A stretch of DNA of 14,906 nucleotides from Wenzhouxiangellaceae bacterium. GTDB taxonomy: Bacteria > Pseudomonadota > Gammaproteobacteria > Xanthomonadales > Wenzhouxiangellaceae. Below, one piece after another: positions 7,477-13,635 of the stretch. A program made the position numbers and the translations under genes. Location: contig JALQZL010000028.1 in assembly GCA_023258355.1 (NCBI GenBank), forward strand, positions 1 to 14,906, in the 5' to 3' direction. The notes under the pieces are model-generated. The model saw nothing but the letters and a program-made list of their open reading frames with translations. It had not been told where the DNA came from and did not search any database. Numbering within the stretch: position 1 is the stretch's first letter; every line of letters begins with the position of its first letter.

Positions 7477-7510
7477 CCCAAAGCGCGATCGGCGCGATCG
7501 GCGCTTTGGG
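7477..7510. terminator. Long palindromic hairpin between rpoD and aroB
   Basis: A perfect 10-bp inverted repeat, CCCAAAGCGC (7477-7486) and GCGCTTTGGG (7501-7510), flanks a loop that itself contains CGATC-GGCGC-GATCG, so the stem can extend past a single bulged base. It starts 11 bases after the rpoD stop and ends 8 bases before the aroB stop, so it can serve as a shared barrier for both convergent transcripts. Neither side has a proper T-run (CGTTTCGTT on the + side, a G-run then TAGCG on the - side), so the mechanism may not be classic intrinsic termination; 3'-end protection is an alternative. Confidence 0.65.
7483..7504. repeat. 9-bp tandem repeat GCGCGATCG inside the rpoD/aroB hairpin
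   Basis: GCGCGATCG occurs twice in tandem (7483-7491, 7492-7500) followed by a partial GCGC. The unit carries GCGATCG, similar to the HIP1 octamer GCGATCGC. It may have arisen by duplication within the terminator loop. Only this one locus is seen in the window. Confidence 0.6.
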
Positions 7511-7518
7511 CGTTTCGT

Positions 7519-8610
7519 TCAATCCATATCAAATGCAGGCTGAATCTCTGCCTCAGGGATCGGATAGACAGCGGCTTTGCCTAATGCGGCAAGCAACACA
7601 AACCGGATTGAGTTGTCTCGGTTTTTCTTGTCTAGACGCATCCGCTCGATCATCTGTACTGGGCCCAAGGATTCAGGGAGGGTGGTCGGCAAGCCAACGG
7701 CCTTAAACAAGTCCTCTAGGCGTTGTTTTGTCGAGCTGGGTGCATAGCCATGATGCTCGCTCAATCTTGCGGCCATGACCATACCAATCGCAATGGCCTC
7801 GCCATGTCTGAAGGTGTCGTAATCTGTGAGTGCTTCGATGGCGTGGCCGAAAGTGTGGCCGAAATTCAACAGCGCACGCTCACCACTTTCTTTTTCATCT
7901 CTGGCCACAACTCCGGCTTTCGCCATCACCGAGTGACGAATCGCTTTTTCTAAGATCACGGGGTCTCGTCGCGCCAATGCTTTTGCGTTTGTCTCAAGCC
8001 ATTCAAAAAAAGCAAGATCGCCAATCGCACCGTACTTGATCACTTCAGCCAAGCCCGCTCGATAGTCTCGCTCACTCAGGGTGGTCAATGTGGTTGGGTC
8101 AATGATGATGGCTTTGGGTGCATGAAAAGCACCGATTAAATTCTTGCCCATCGGATGATTGACCGCAGTCTTACCACCGATCGCTGCATCGACTTGTGCC
8201 AATAAAGAGGTCGGTATCTGAATCAGGCCAATGCCACGCATATAGCTGGCGGCAGCGAAGCCGGCCAAATCACCAATCACACCGCCGCCCAGTGCGATGA
8301 TGGTGGCATCACGCTGGGCATTGAGAGAAACCAAATGGTCGAGAATAGACGACCATTGGGTGATGCTTTTCGTCGCCTCACCGGCGGGTAAGACGAGGTG
8401 ATCGACTGAGGATAGTGTGGTCAGAGCCTCTTCCAGTGGCTTCAAGTAATGAGGCGCCACTTGGTCTTCAGTGACAATGAGGACCTGCCCTGATAGGTGG
8501 TGTGACCACTGGGAGATATCTTTGACGCCACCTTCAATCATATATACCGGGCAGCTTAATTGCCCGTGCTGAATATCAGTCACTTTGCCTTGGGTAGGTT
8601 GAGACGTCAT
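7519..8610 (-). CDS. aroB: 3-dehydroquinate synthase
   Basis: AroB converts 3-deoxy-D-arabino-heptulosonate 7-phosphate to 3-dehydroquinate, the second step of the shikimate pathway, using NAD+ and a divalent metal. The 363-residue length is normal. Visible motifs are PAGEATKS (75-82), the NAD-binding ALGGGVIGDLAGFAA (106-120), IPTSLLAQVDAAIGGKTAVN (132-151), and the metal-ligand region Glu189 in GLAEVIKYG, the His residues of NFGHTFGHAIE (249-259) and His269 in RHGEAIAIGM. The ATG overlaps the aroK stop in an ATGA. An AAAGG six bases upstream of the start, inside aroK, can serve as ribosome binding site. AroK-AroB pairing is standard in gammaproteobacteria. No dam, damX or SPOR-domain gene follows, unlike in E. 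coli. Confidence 0.97.
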   Translation of the reverse strand: MTSQPTQGKVTDIQHGQLSCPVYMIEGGVKDISQWSHHLSGQVLIVTEDQVAPHYLKPLEEALTTLSSVDHLVLPAGEATKSITQWSSILDHLVSLNAQRDATIIALGGGVIGDLAGFAAASYMRGIGLIQIPTSLLAQVDAAIGGKTAVNHPMGKNLIGAFHAPKAIIIDPTTLTTLSERDYRAGLAEVIKYGAIGDLAFFEWLETNAKALARRDPVILEKAIRHSVMAKAGVVARDEKESGERALLNFGHTFGHAIEALTDYDTFRHGEAIAIGMVMAARLSEHHGYAPSSTKQRLEDLFKAVGLPTTLPESLGPVQMIERMRLDKKNRDNSIRFVLLAALGKAAVYPIPEAEIQPAFDMD

Positions 8611-9158
8611 GATGAGCCTTTGTTTGCTGATTCTTCCAGAACATCCAATATATTCTTAGCCGCCCGCTGGCCCATGGCTTGGGGTGTCACGTTGGCTGAC
8701 TCAACAATAATGTCAGCACAGGCCTCGTACAGCGGATCACGCCATTTTGCCATGTCTTGCAAACGTTGTTTTCGGTTTGGGGTTTGTAGCAGTGGGCGTC
8801 GCTGATCTCTGGCTAATCGCTTCAATTGCTGCTGGACGGATGTTTTGAGCCAGACAGTGATGCCGCGTTCTTTTAAAAAGGAGCGATTTTCAGGGCTCAA
8901 AACGCTGCCACCCCCAGTGGCGACCACCACATTAGGCAGCTGGGTGAGCTCATCAAGCATCTGTGTCTCTCGCCGTCGAAAACCTTCTTCGCCCTCAATT
9001 TCGAATATTCGGTCCACGTCAACCCCACAGCGTTGCTCTATGCACTCATCCACATCCACAAAGGCCAGGCCCAGACGTTGAGCCAAAACACGACCAACCG
9101 TGGTCTTACCAGACCCCATCGGACCGATTAAAAATAGCCTGTATGGTGCGTTGGTCAT
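8607..9158 (-). CDS. aroK: Shikimate kinase
   Basis: AroK phosphorylates shikimate to shikimate 3-phosphate with ATP. From the chosen ATG the product is 183 residues, within the usual 170-190. Visible are the P-loop GPMGSGKT (12-19), the shikimate-binding Asp in VDVDECIEQ, the FRRRE segment, the ATGGGSVLS glycine-rich strand, and the lid arginines in RDQRRPLL. The frame can also start at a GTG three codons upstream (9167), adding three residues; neither start has a clear Shine-Dalgarno, and the ATG matches the family N terminus better. The gene overlaps aroB by 4 bases and is divergent from the exosortase gene. Confidence 0.95.
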   Translation of the reverse strand: MTNAPYRLFLIGPMGSGKTTVGRVLAQRLGLAFVDVDECIEQRCGVDVDRIFEIEGEEGFRRRETQMLDELTQLPNVVVATGGGSVLSPENRSFLKERGITVWLKTSVQQQLKRLARDQRRPLLQTPNRKQRLQDMAKWRDPLYEACADIIVESANVTPQAMGQRAAKNILDVLEESANKGSS

Positions 9159-9184
9159 TTCATTCACGAAATCATTGCATTTCT

Positions 9185-9193
9185 TGCTACTAT
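9185..9193 (+). promoter_or_regulatory. Extended -10 element directly ahead of the exosortase ATG
   Basis: TGCTACTAT (9185-9193) fits the extended -10 pattern TGnTAnnAT/TATAAT loosely. It ends 7 bases before the ATG at 9201, so transcription would start at or next to the A of the start codon. No good -35 and no Shine-Dalgarno are seen. A leaderless transcript is inferred. Confidence 0.35.
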
Positions 9194-9216
9194 AGCGCCT
9201 ATGTTACGGTTCTCAA
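9189..9216 (-). promoter_or_regulatory. Sigma70-type promoter of aroK-aroB
   Basis: Reading the minus strand: TTGAGA (9216-9211), a 16-base spacer, then TATAGT (9194-9189), giving an expected start near 9182, about 25 bases before the aroK ATG. The -35 lies inside the first codons of the divergent exosortase gene, and the -10 overlaps that gene's own -10 candidate. Confidence 0.55.
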
Positions 9217-9713
9217 TCTTATTTGTGGTGTTAATCCTGACCTTATTTACGGTCGAGGTGCTTCAACCTGTGCAAGAGCATGTGATCTTGCCTTTCACGG
9301 CAGTGATCGCCAAGATCAGTGTTTTTCTCATTGAGTTATTTGATAATGGTGTGATTTCAGCGGGTAAAGTGATTCGCGATGCACAGTCGGGCTTTGCCGT
9401 GAGTATCGAGCCAGGATGCAACGGCGTCGAGGCTTTGATCATTTTGTTTGCGGCGATCTTCGCGTTTCCTGCCTCATTAAAAAATAAATTAATTGGTTTT
9501 GGGATCGGTTTTGTCGCTATCCAAGCGTTAAATTTAGTTCGCATTATCAGCCTGTTCTACTTGGGCCAGTGGAACATGACTTGGTTCAACTGGTTCCACC
9601 TATATCTGTGGCAAGCATTGATCATTCTAGATGCCCTGGTCGTTTGGCTGATTTGGCTTCGTATGTTACCGGCGAAGCCCAGCAATTCTGGGCCCACAGC
9701 CACCGCTGTCTAG
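9201..9713 (+). CDS. xrtH: Exosortase, XrtH-like short form
   Basis: This 170-residue integral membrane protein has about five hydrophobic segments (near 3-21, 29-48, 76-91, 96-121, 133-156). The exosortase/archaeosortase catalytic residues are visible in order: Cys73 in EPGCNGVEAL, Arg114 in ALNLVRIISLFYLG, and His133 in WFHLYLWQAL. Exosortases are membrane cysteine transpeptidase-like enzymes that process proteins with a C-terminal motif, helix and basic tail. The short single-domain form without an EpsI domain matches XrtH, the type associated with IPTLxxWG-CTERM substrates, as far as I recall that family; the subtype is less certain than the superfamily. No protein in the window ends in such a sorting signal. 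It is 14 bases ahead of pdxH and probably co-transcribed. It looks like an accessory gene placed between housekeeping genes. Confidence 0.85.
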   Translation: MLRFSILFVVLILTLFTVEVLQPVQEHVILPFTAVIAKISVFLIELFDNGVISAGKVIRDAQSGFAVSIEPGCNGVEALIILFAAIFAFPASLKNKLIGFGIGFVAIQALNLVRIISLFYLGQWNMTWFNWFHLYLWQALIILDALVVWLIWLRMLPAKPSNSGPTATAV

Positions 9714-9727
9714 CCTTGATCTGACCA

Positions 9728-10315
9728 ATGGCGGTGTTAACACCAGACATCCTTGAGCGTTTTCAGGCAGGCTTTGACCGCGCTGTGAGCGCGCAAATCC
9801 CAGAGGCCAACGCCATGACCTTGGCAACTGTGGACCCGGATGGTCGACCCGCCGCGCGAACCGTTTTATTAAAAGGATTTGATCTTGATGGGTTTGTCTT
9901 TTATACCAACCTAGGTTCTCGAAAAGGCCAGCATCTCGCTCACACGCCCGAAGCCTCCGCTGTGTTTTGGTGGCGCGAAAATGAAGAACAGGTATTGATT
10001 GATGGCTCGGTGCGCCCAGTGACCGAAGCAGAGGCTGATGAGTACTTTGCCTCTCGCCCTCGAGGCAGTCAGATCGGCGCCTGGGCCTCCAAACAATCCA
10101 CTCACCTCAGTAGCCGTGAGACATTGCTCGAGGCGGTTAAAGAGACAGAAGCTCGCTTTGAGGGTCAAGCTGTTCCAAGACCACCTCACTGGTCAGGGTT
10201 CCGCATTCAACCCAGACGCATCGAGTTTTGGTATGGCAAGCCTTATCGACTCCATGAGCGGATCTGTTACACGGTGGAAGACGGGCACTGGATGAGCGAA
10301 TCGCTCTTCCCGTAG
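9728..10315 (+). CDS. pdxH: Pyridoxamine 5'-phosphate oxidase
   Basis: PdxH oxidises pyridoxamine or pyridoxine 5'-phosphate to pyridoxal 5'-phosphate with FMN and O2. The 195-residue product has the FMN-binding split-barrel core: NAMTLATVDPDGRPAARTVLLKGFD, GFVFYTNLGSRKGQHLA, then RPRGSQIGAWASKQS, the PPHWSGFRIQPRRIEFWYG stretch and the YRLHERICY substrate/FMN segment. It ends in WMSESLFP, corresponding to the conserved C-terminal LxP. It is about 20 residues shorter than the E. coli enzyme at the N terminus, which is common. The start has no evident Shine-Dalgarno. It converges on trmH with a single base between the stop codons. Confidence 0.96.
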   Translation: MAVLTPDILERFQAGFDRAVSAQIPEANAMTLATVDPDGRPAARTVLLKGFDLDGFVFYTNLGSRKGQHLAHTPEASAVFWWRENEEQVLIDGSVRPVTEAEADEYFASRPRGSQIGAWASKQSTHLSSRETLLEAVKETEARFEGQAVPRPPHWSGFRIQPRRIEFWYGKPYRLHERICYTVEDGHWMSESLFP

Positions 10316-10316
10316 T

Positions 10317-10964
10317 TCAATCAATAGACGGGGCGACATTCTCCATTGGCTGGCGTCGTCTTCTTGCCACCTCCCGGTCTACCCAATATTGCGCCAGTTT
10401 CTCATTCAGCGCACTCACGCCATCACTCGGCCTGTCATAGCAGCCAGCCAGTGTCCTTTGTCGTTGGGCTTCATAGAGGATGACCGCATTCGCCACTGAA
10501 ACATTCAGCGATTGGGTCATGCCAAGCATCGGTATAACAATGCTTTGATCGCACAACGCCAAAGCCTCCTCACTCACCCCAAACAACTCTGTGCCCAAGA
10601 CAACGGCAGATGGCTCGGTAAAGTTGACGTCCCTAAAATCGACTGCACTGTCATCAAAATGGGCTGCATAAAGACGAAAGCCTTTTTGCTTAAGTGCGGT
10701 CAGTCCATCACGGCTGTTGCGATGGCGCTCGAGATGTACCCAGCGTTGTGCCCCTTGTGCAATATGGTTGGCTCGCGAAATACCGTCATCACCCGGCACA
10801 GCATGTGCTGTGGCAATGCCGACGGCATCACACGTTCTTATGATGGCCGCCACATTATGGGGTTTGTGAACCCGCTCCATAAAAACGGTCAAGTCATGCT
10901 GACGTTTCTGAGCAACTTCGCGTATTCTCGCCACGCGAGCTTCAGTGAGCTCACTCGTTGACAT
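10317..10964 (-). CDS. trmH: tRNA (guanosine(18)-2'-O)-methyltransferase, SpoU/TrmH family
   Basis: This SPOUT-class enzyme uses S-adenosylmethionine to methylate the 2'-OH of G18 in the tRNA D-loop. The three knot motifs are visible in the 215-residue product: motif 1 VHKPHNVAAIIRTCDAVG (Asn37, Arg43), motif 2 VVLGTELFGVSEEAL (Glu126), motif 3 IVIPMLGMTQSLNVSVANAVILYEAQRQR (Asn154). The N terminus (RVARIREVAQKRQHDLTVFMERVHKPHN) aligns with E. coli TrmH, which supports the ATG at 10964; the frame stays open to 11072, but that extension overlaps the preceding gene and is not family-like. The start overlaps the end of the DUF4426 gene by 14 bases, suggesting translational coupling, as there is no Shine-Dalgarno. 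The C-terminal tail is shorter than in E. coli (229 aa). Close relatives with another target are possible. Confidence 0.92.
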   Translation of the reverse strand: MSTSELTEARVARIREVAQKRQHDLTVFMERVHKPHNVAAIIRTCDAVGIATAHAVPGDDGISRANHIAQGAQRWVHLERHRNSRDGLTALKQKGFRLYAAHFDDSAVDFRDVNFTEPSAVVLGTELFGVSEEALALCDQSIVIPMLGMTQSLNVSVANAVILYEAQRQRTLAGCYDRPSDGVSALNEKLAQYWVDREVARRRRQPMENVAPSID

Positions 10965-11406
10965 AGAAGATTTGATCGAAGCGGAAGCGATGCGGCGGTG
11001 CGGTCTGGCCACTTGGCTGGACAGTGATATCAAAACGGATACGTTCCTCATCTCGTATGCGGAATGTGCCAATGTAGTAAATGGCGCCGCGGTCTTGGAC
11101 TTCGATAAGCTGAATCGGTTTTTTCTGTCCTACGAGATTGGAAGCGTTCACTGTGATTTGGGCGGTCACTGCCTCATCCATGCCCTCAGGTTGTTTCTTT
11201 AAGACAGCGATATTCAGTAGCGCCAAATTGCCTGAGCGGGTGATGCCGTAGGCGCGCGCCACTTCAGGTGTGAGCAAGGTGGTATTGAAGGTGTTGTAGT
11301 GTGCCACATAGCCGTTAAAGTGTTCGGCTTGCTCAGCCTGCACCAAACTGGTCATACTGAGCGTAAAAAAGGCAATCCAACACCACTTTATCCAAACGCT
11401 TTTCAT
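10951..11406 (-). CDS. DUF4426 domain-containing secreted protein
   Basis: This is a 151-residue exported protein of the DUF4426 family, function unknown. A signal peptide is clear: basic MKSVWIKW, a hydrophobic core, and an AxA-like LVQA site with likely cleavage after Ala24. The mature part has FNGYVAHYNTFNTTLLTPEVARAYGI, AQITVNASNLVGQKKPI, GAIYYIGTFRIRDEERIRFDI and a basic-aromatic end, all typical of the family and predicted to be beta-rich and periplasmic. In Pseudomonas and relatives a DUF4426 gene sits downstream of yggT with metX and metW in between; here it directly abuts yggT (the yggT stop touches its ATG), so metXW are missing from this locus. It overlaps trmH by 14 bases. Confidence 0.88.
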   Translation of the reverse strand: MKSVWIKWCWIAFFTLSMTSLVQAEQAEHFNGYVAHYNTFNTTLLTPEVARAYGITRSGNLALLNIAVLKKQPEGMDEAVTAQITVNASNLVGQKKPIQLIEVQDRGAIYYIGTFRIRDEERIRFDITVQPSGQTAPPHRFRFDQIFYVNE

Positions 11407-11946
11407 CTAAACACCCAACAAAATCGATAGAAATTGAATGCCTAAAATCGCCACCAATGGCGAGAGATCTAACCCACCCATGGCCGGTAAGATACGGCGG
11501 ATAGGGGCTAACACAGGATCAACCAATCGATAAATTAGTGGGATGATAGGGTGATGCAGGTTTTGTCCTACCCAAGACAAAATCACACTGATAATGATCA
11601 ACCACAGGTAGGTGTTTAAGAGCATCCTGACCAAACGCATGAGTGACAAGAGCAACAACACACCCAAGTCAAGGGCTTGTCCTGATAGCACCAACAGCGC
11701 CACCAATGACAGTAGTTGTAAGAGATAGAGTGCTAACCATCCTGCAATATTGACTTTTTGCGATCTGGGAAGAACCGTCGCCAACGGTTGGATCACTGGG
11801 TTGGTGATTTGTACCAAGAACTGCACTGCGGGGTTATAAAAGTCAGCTCGGCGCATCTCAAGCAGTAACCGAATAAGCAAAGCCACCATGTAAAGATGGA
11901 CCACGGTGTCGACCAAAAAGGCCAATGCTTGATTAAGTGAACCCAT
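11407..11946 (-). CDS. YggT family membrane protein
   Basis: The 179-residue inner-membrane protein has two tandem YggT repeats. Each repeat is a hydrophobic segment followed by a conserved amphipathic stretch: RADFYNPAVQFLVQITNPVIQPLATVLPR (about 33-61), and HPIIPLIYRLVDPVLAPIRRILPAMGGLDLSPLV in the second. About four hydrophobic segments are visible. The biochemical role is unsettled; YggT proteins have been linked to osmotic stress tolerance in E. coli and to division or thylakoid structure in other lineages. A strong AAGGAG lies 9 bases before the ATG, inside proC, and only 3 bases separate it from the proC stop. The yggS-proC-yggT order is a widely conserved neighbourhood. Confidence 0.93.
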   Translation of the reverse strand: MGSLNQALAFLVDTVVHLYMVALLIRLLLEMRRADFYNPAVQFLVQITNPVIQPLATVLPRSQKVNIAGWLALYLLQLLSLVALLVLSGQALDLGVLLLLSLMRLVRMLLNTYLWLIIISVILSWVGQNLHHPIIPLIYRLVDPVLAPIRRILPAMGGLDLSPLVAILGIQFLSILLGV

Positions 11947-11949
11947 GAA

Positions 11950-12795
11950 TCAGTGCTCCTTCGTTGAATCTTCTCTGTGAGATTGTCCCAGTTCTTGGCT
12001 GCGTTGGCGCGCTGCTGCCACGGCATCACGCACTGTGTCAGCCAAAGCGTGATCTGAAAAAACCGATAAGGCTGCTTGCGTCGTTCCACCTGGCGAAGTC
12101 ACCCGTTCCCTGAGCACCTTGGCGCCCTCGTCACTTTGACTGAGCATGGTACCTGCGCCAAGCGCTGTCTGATAGACGAGTTTCTCAGCCACAGACCTTT
12201 CCAGTCCTTGTGCGGTGCCCGCGGCCACCATGTGCTCGGCCAATGCAAAAAAGTAGGCAGGGCCAGATCCAGACAGGGCTGTGACGGTATCCATGTGCTC
12301 TTCCTGACTTAACCAGAGGCATTGGCCGACTCGGCCCATCAGGTCACTTGCCCATGCTTTGGCTTCATCTGTTAGGGCATCATTACCGACCATGGCCGTG
12401 ACACCCTGCCCAACCAGCGCCGGTGTATTGGGCATGGCACGAATAATCGGTCGAGTGCCCAAGACTTGTTCGAAGTGATCAAGACCCACACCACTGGCAA
12501 TACTTAAAATCACAGGCCTCGCTGTGCCTGCCGTGAGGTATGGCTTGAGGGTGGCTAATACCTCGGGAATGGTTTGCGGTTTCACCGCCAAGACAATCAA
12601 ATCGACCTCACTGATCGCTTGGGTGAGGTGATCGCTGACTTCAATGCCAAAGGTTGTTTTAAGTCGTTGGCCTGCGTGAGGGTCGGGGTCGACCACCTTG
12701 ATTAGACTGTTTGGGATACCTGAGTCTAGTAGGCCACCAATCAGTGCCGTGGCCATGTTGCCTCCCCCAATAAATGTCACGGTGTAGTTGCGCAT
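11950..12795 (-). CDS. proC: Pyrroline-5-carboxylate reductase
   Basis: ProC reduces 1-pyrroline-5-carboxylate to proline with NAD(P)H, the last step of proline synthesis. The 281-residue length fits. Visible are the N-terminal Rossmann motif TVTFIGGGNMATALIGGLL (5-23), VVDPD after strand 2, LAVKPQTIPEVL (69-80), IIRAMPNTPALVGQGVTAM (117-135), TALSGSGPAYFFALAEHM (172-189), and the P5CR signature VTSPGGTTQAALSVF (232-246). It lies 43 bases downstream of yggS on the same strand. A -10-like TACAAT lies 7 bases before its ATG, so it may have its own promoter in addition to read-through from yggS. Confidence 0.97.
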   Translation of the reverse strand: MRNYTVTFIGGGNMATALIGGLLDSGIPNSLIKVVDPDPHAGQRLKTTFGIEVSDHLTQAISEVDLIVLAVKPQTIPEVLATLKPYLTAGTARPVILSIASGVGLDHFEQVLGTRPIIRAMPNTPALVGQGVTAMVGNDALTDEAKAWASDLMGRVGQCLWLSQEEHMDTVTALSGSGPAYFFALAEHMVAAGTAQGLERSVAEKLVYQTALGAGTMLSQSDEGAKVLRERVTSPGGTTQAALSVFSDHALADTVRDAVAAARQRSQELGQSHREDSTKEH

Positions 12796-12802
12796 ACCCT
12801 CT

Positions 12803-12808
12803 ATTGTA
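12803..12808 (-). promoter_or_regulatory. -10-like hexamer 7 bases before proC
   Basis: On the minus strand TACAAT (12808-12803) ends 7 bases before the proC ATG, so a start at or beside the start codon is expected. No convincing -35 is present 16-18 bases upstream. AGAGGG between the hexamer and the ATG is too close to the start for a good Shine-Dalgarno. Confidence 0.3.
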
Positions 12809-12838
12809 GAACAAGCATCAGTGACTCAGGTTGTGGCT

Positions 12839-13558
12839 TCAGGCCTTAGATCTGGGGCCGAACAAGGCCGTACCAATCCGAACTAAGTTGGCGCCAGCGA
12901 AGATCGCTGCTTCCAGATCGTCTGACATGCCGGCTGATAGGGTATCCACCGTCGGATGCGCCTTTGCGAGTTGTTGATAGTGTGCTGCCAAAGATTGGAA
13001 CACATCCAACTGGGCTTGCCTATCTGTTCTCGGTTGCGGGATGGCCATCAGCCCTCGGAGCGTGAGATGAGGACATTGATCAATCGCCTCGGCCAAGGCA
13101 GGAATATCGTCAGGCCGACACCCCGCTTTTTGGGTTTCATCATCCATGTTGACTTGGATGAGCACGTTAAGCGGCGGTGCGTCACTGGGCCGTTGGTCAT
13201 TCAATCGCCCAATGACTTTTGGCCGATCAACGCTATGCACCCAGTCAAAGGTCTCAGCGATGGCGCGCGTTTTATTCGATTGGATTGGACCAATAAAGTG
13301 CCATTCAAGCTGGAGAGATGCCAGCGCAGTGGCCTTCTCCACACCTTCCGAGACATAGTTTTCACCGAAAGCCCGTTGACCGAGTTTGGCCAACTCGGCC
13401 ACGGCTTGGCTTGGACGGGTCTTGCTGACAGCCAGCAGATGAACCTCATCAGGTGCTCTATTGGCCGCCAAGCAGGCCGCCTGAATACGGGCTTTCACTG
13501 CCTCATACGCCGCCAATACCGAGCTATGGTCGGAACTTTGTTGTGTTTTTTGGGTCAT
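12839..13558 (-). CDS. yggS: YggS-family pyridoxal phosphate homeostasis protein
   Basis: YggS (PLPBP family) binds pyridoxal 5'-phosphate on a conserved Lys in a single TIM-barrel domain without known enzyme activity; loss disturbs vitamin B6 and amino/keto acid balance. The 239-residue protein shows Lys46 in HLLAVSKTRPS, the FGENYVSEGVEKA motif, LEWHFIGPIQSNKTRAI, the HSVDRPKV strand, VLIQVNMDDETQKAGC, LTLRGLMAIPQP, and the phosphate-binding LSAGMSDDLEAAI and GANLVRIGTALFGPR. It is the first gene of the yggS-proC-yggT run. No strong ribosome binding site or promoter is obvious upstream, but a direct repeat (13596-13612) sits 38 bases before the start. A pilT gene, the common divergent neighbour, is replaced here by a response regulator. 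Confidence 0.96.
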   Translation of the reverse strand: MTQKTQQSSDHSSVLAAYEAVKARIQAACLAANRAPDEVHLLAVSKTRPSQAVAELAKLGQRAFGENYVSEGVEKATALASLQLEWHFIGPIQSNKTRAIAETFDWVHSVDRPKVIGRLNDQRPSDAPPLNVLIQVNMDDETQKAGCRPDDIPALAEAIDQCPHLTLRGLMAIPQPRTDRQAQLDVFQSLAAHYQQLAKAHPTVDTLSAGMSDDLEAAIFAGANLVRIGTALFGPRSKA

Positions 13559-13595
13559 ATCGTCATGAAAATCAATGGCCTAATCGCTGTTTGGG

Positions 13596-13612
13596 CTTAA
13601 CCCTTCGTTAAC
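13596..13612. promoter_or_regulatory. OmpR-type direct repeat, CTTAAC-N5-GTTAAC
   Basis: CTTAAC (13596-13601), five bases, then GTTAAC (13607-13612): an 11-bp-period direct repeat, which read as TTAACC-N5-TTAACC is exact. Tandem half-sites of this period are typical of OmpR/PhoB-family regulators (PhoP, PmrA and QseB boxes have this form). It lies 142 bases before the response regulator gene and 38 bases before yggS, and 11 bases before the -10-like TATTCT at 13624-13629. Being the target of the adjacent regulator is an inference. Confidence 0.4.
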
Positions 13613-13635
13613 CAAGCAAGTTCTATTCTAAAGGT

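Noticed and set aside
10965..11072. Upstream in-frame extension of trmH to 11072
   Set aside because: It lies in the DUF4426 gene, is not family-like, and the protein from 10964 already aligns with the TrmH N terminus.
12956..13600. A 214-codon open frame on the + strand opposite yggS
   Set aside because: It is antisense to a conserved yggS, has no ribosome binding site and resembles no family; length alone is explained by codon bias on the other strand.
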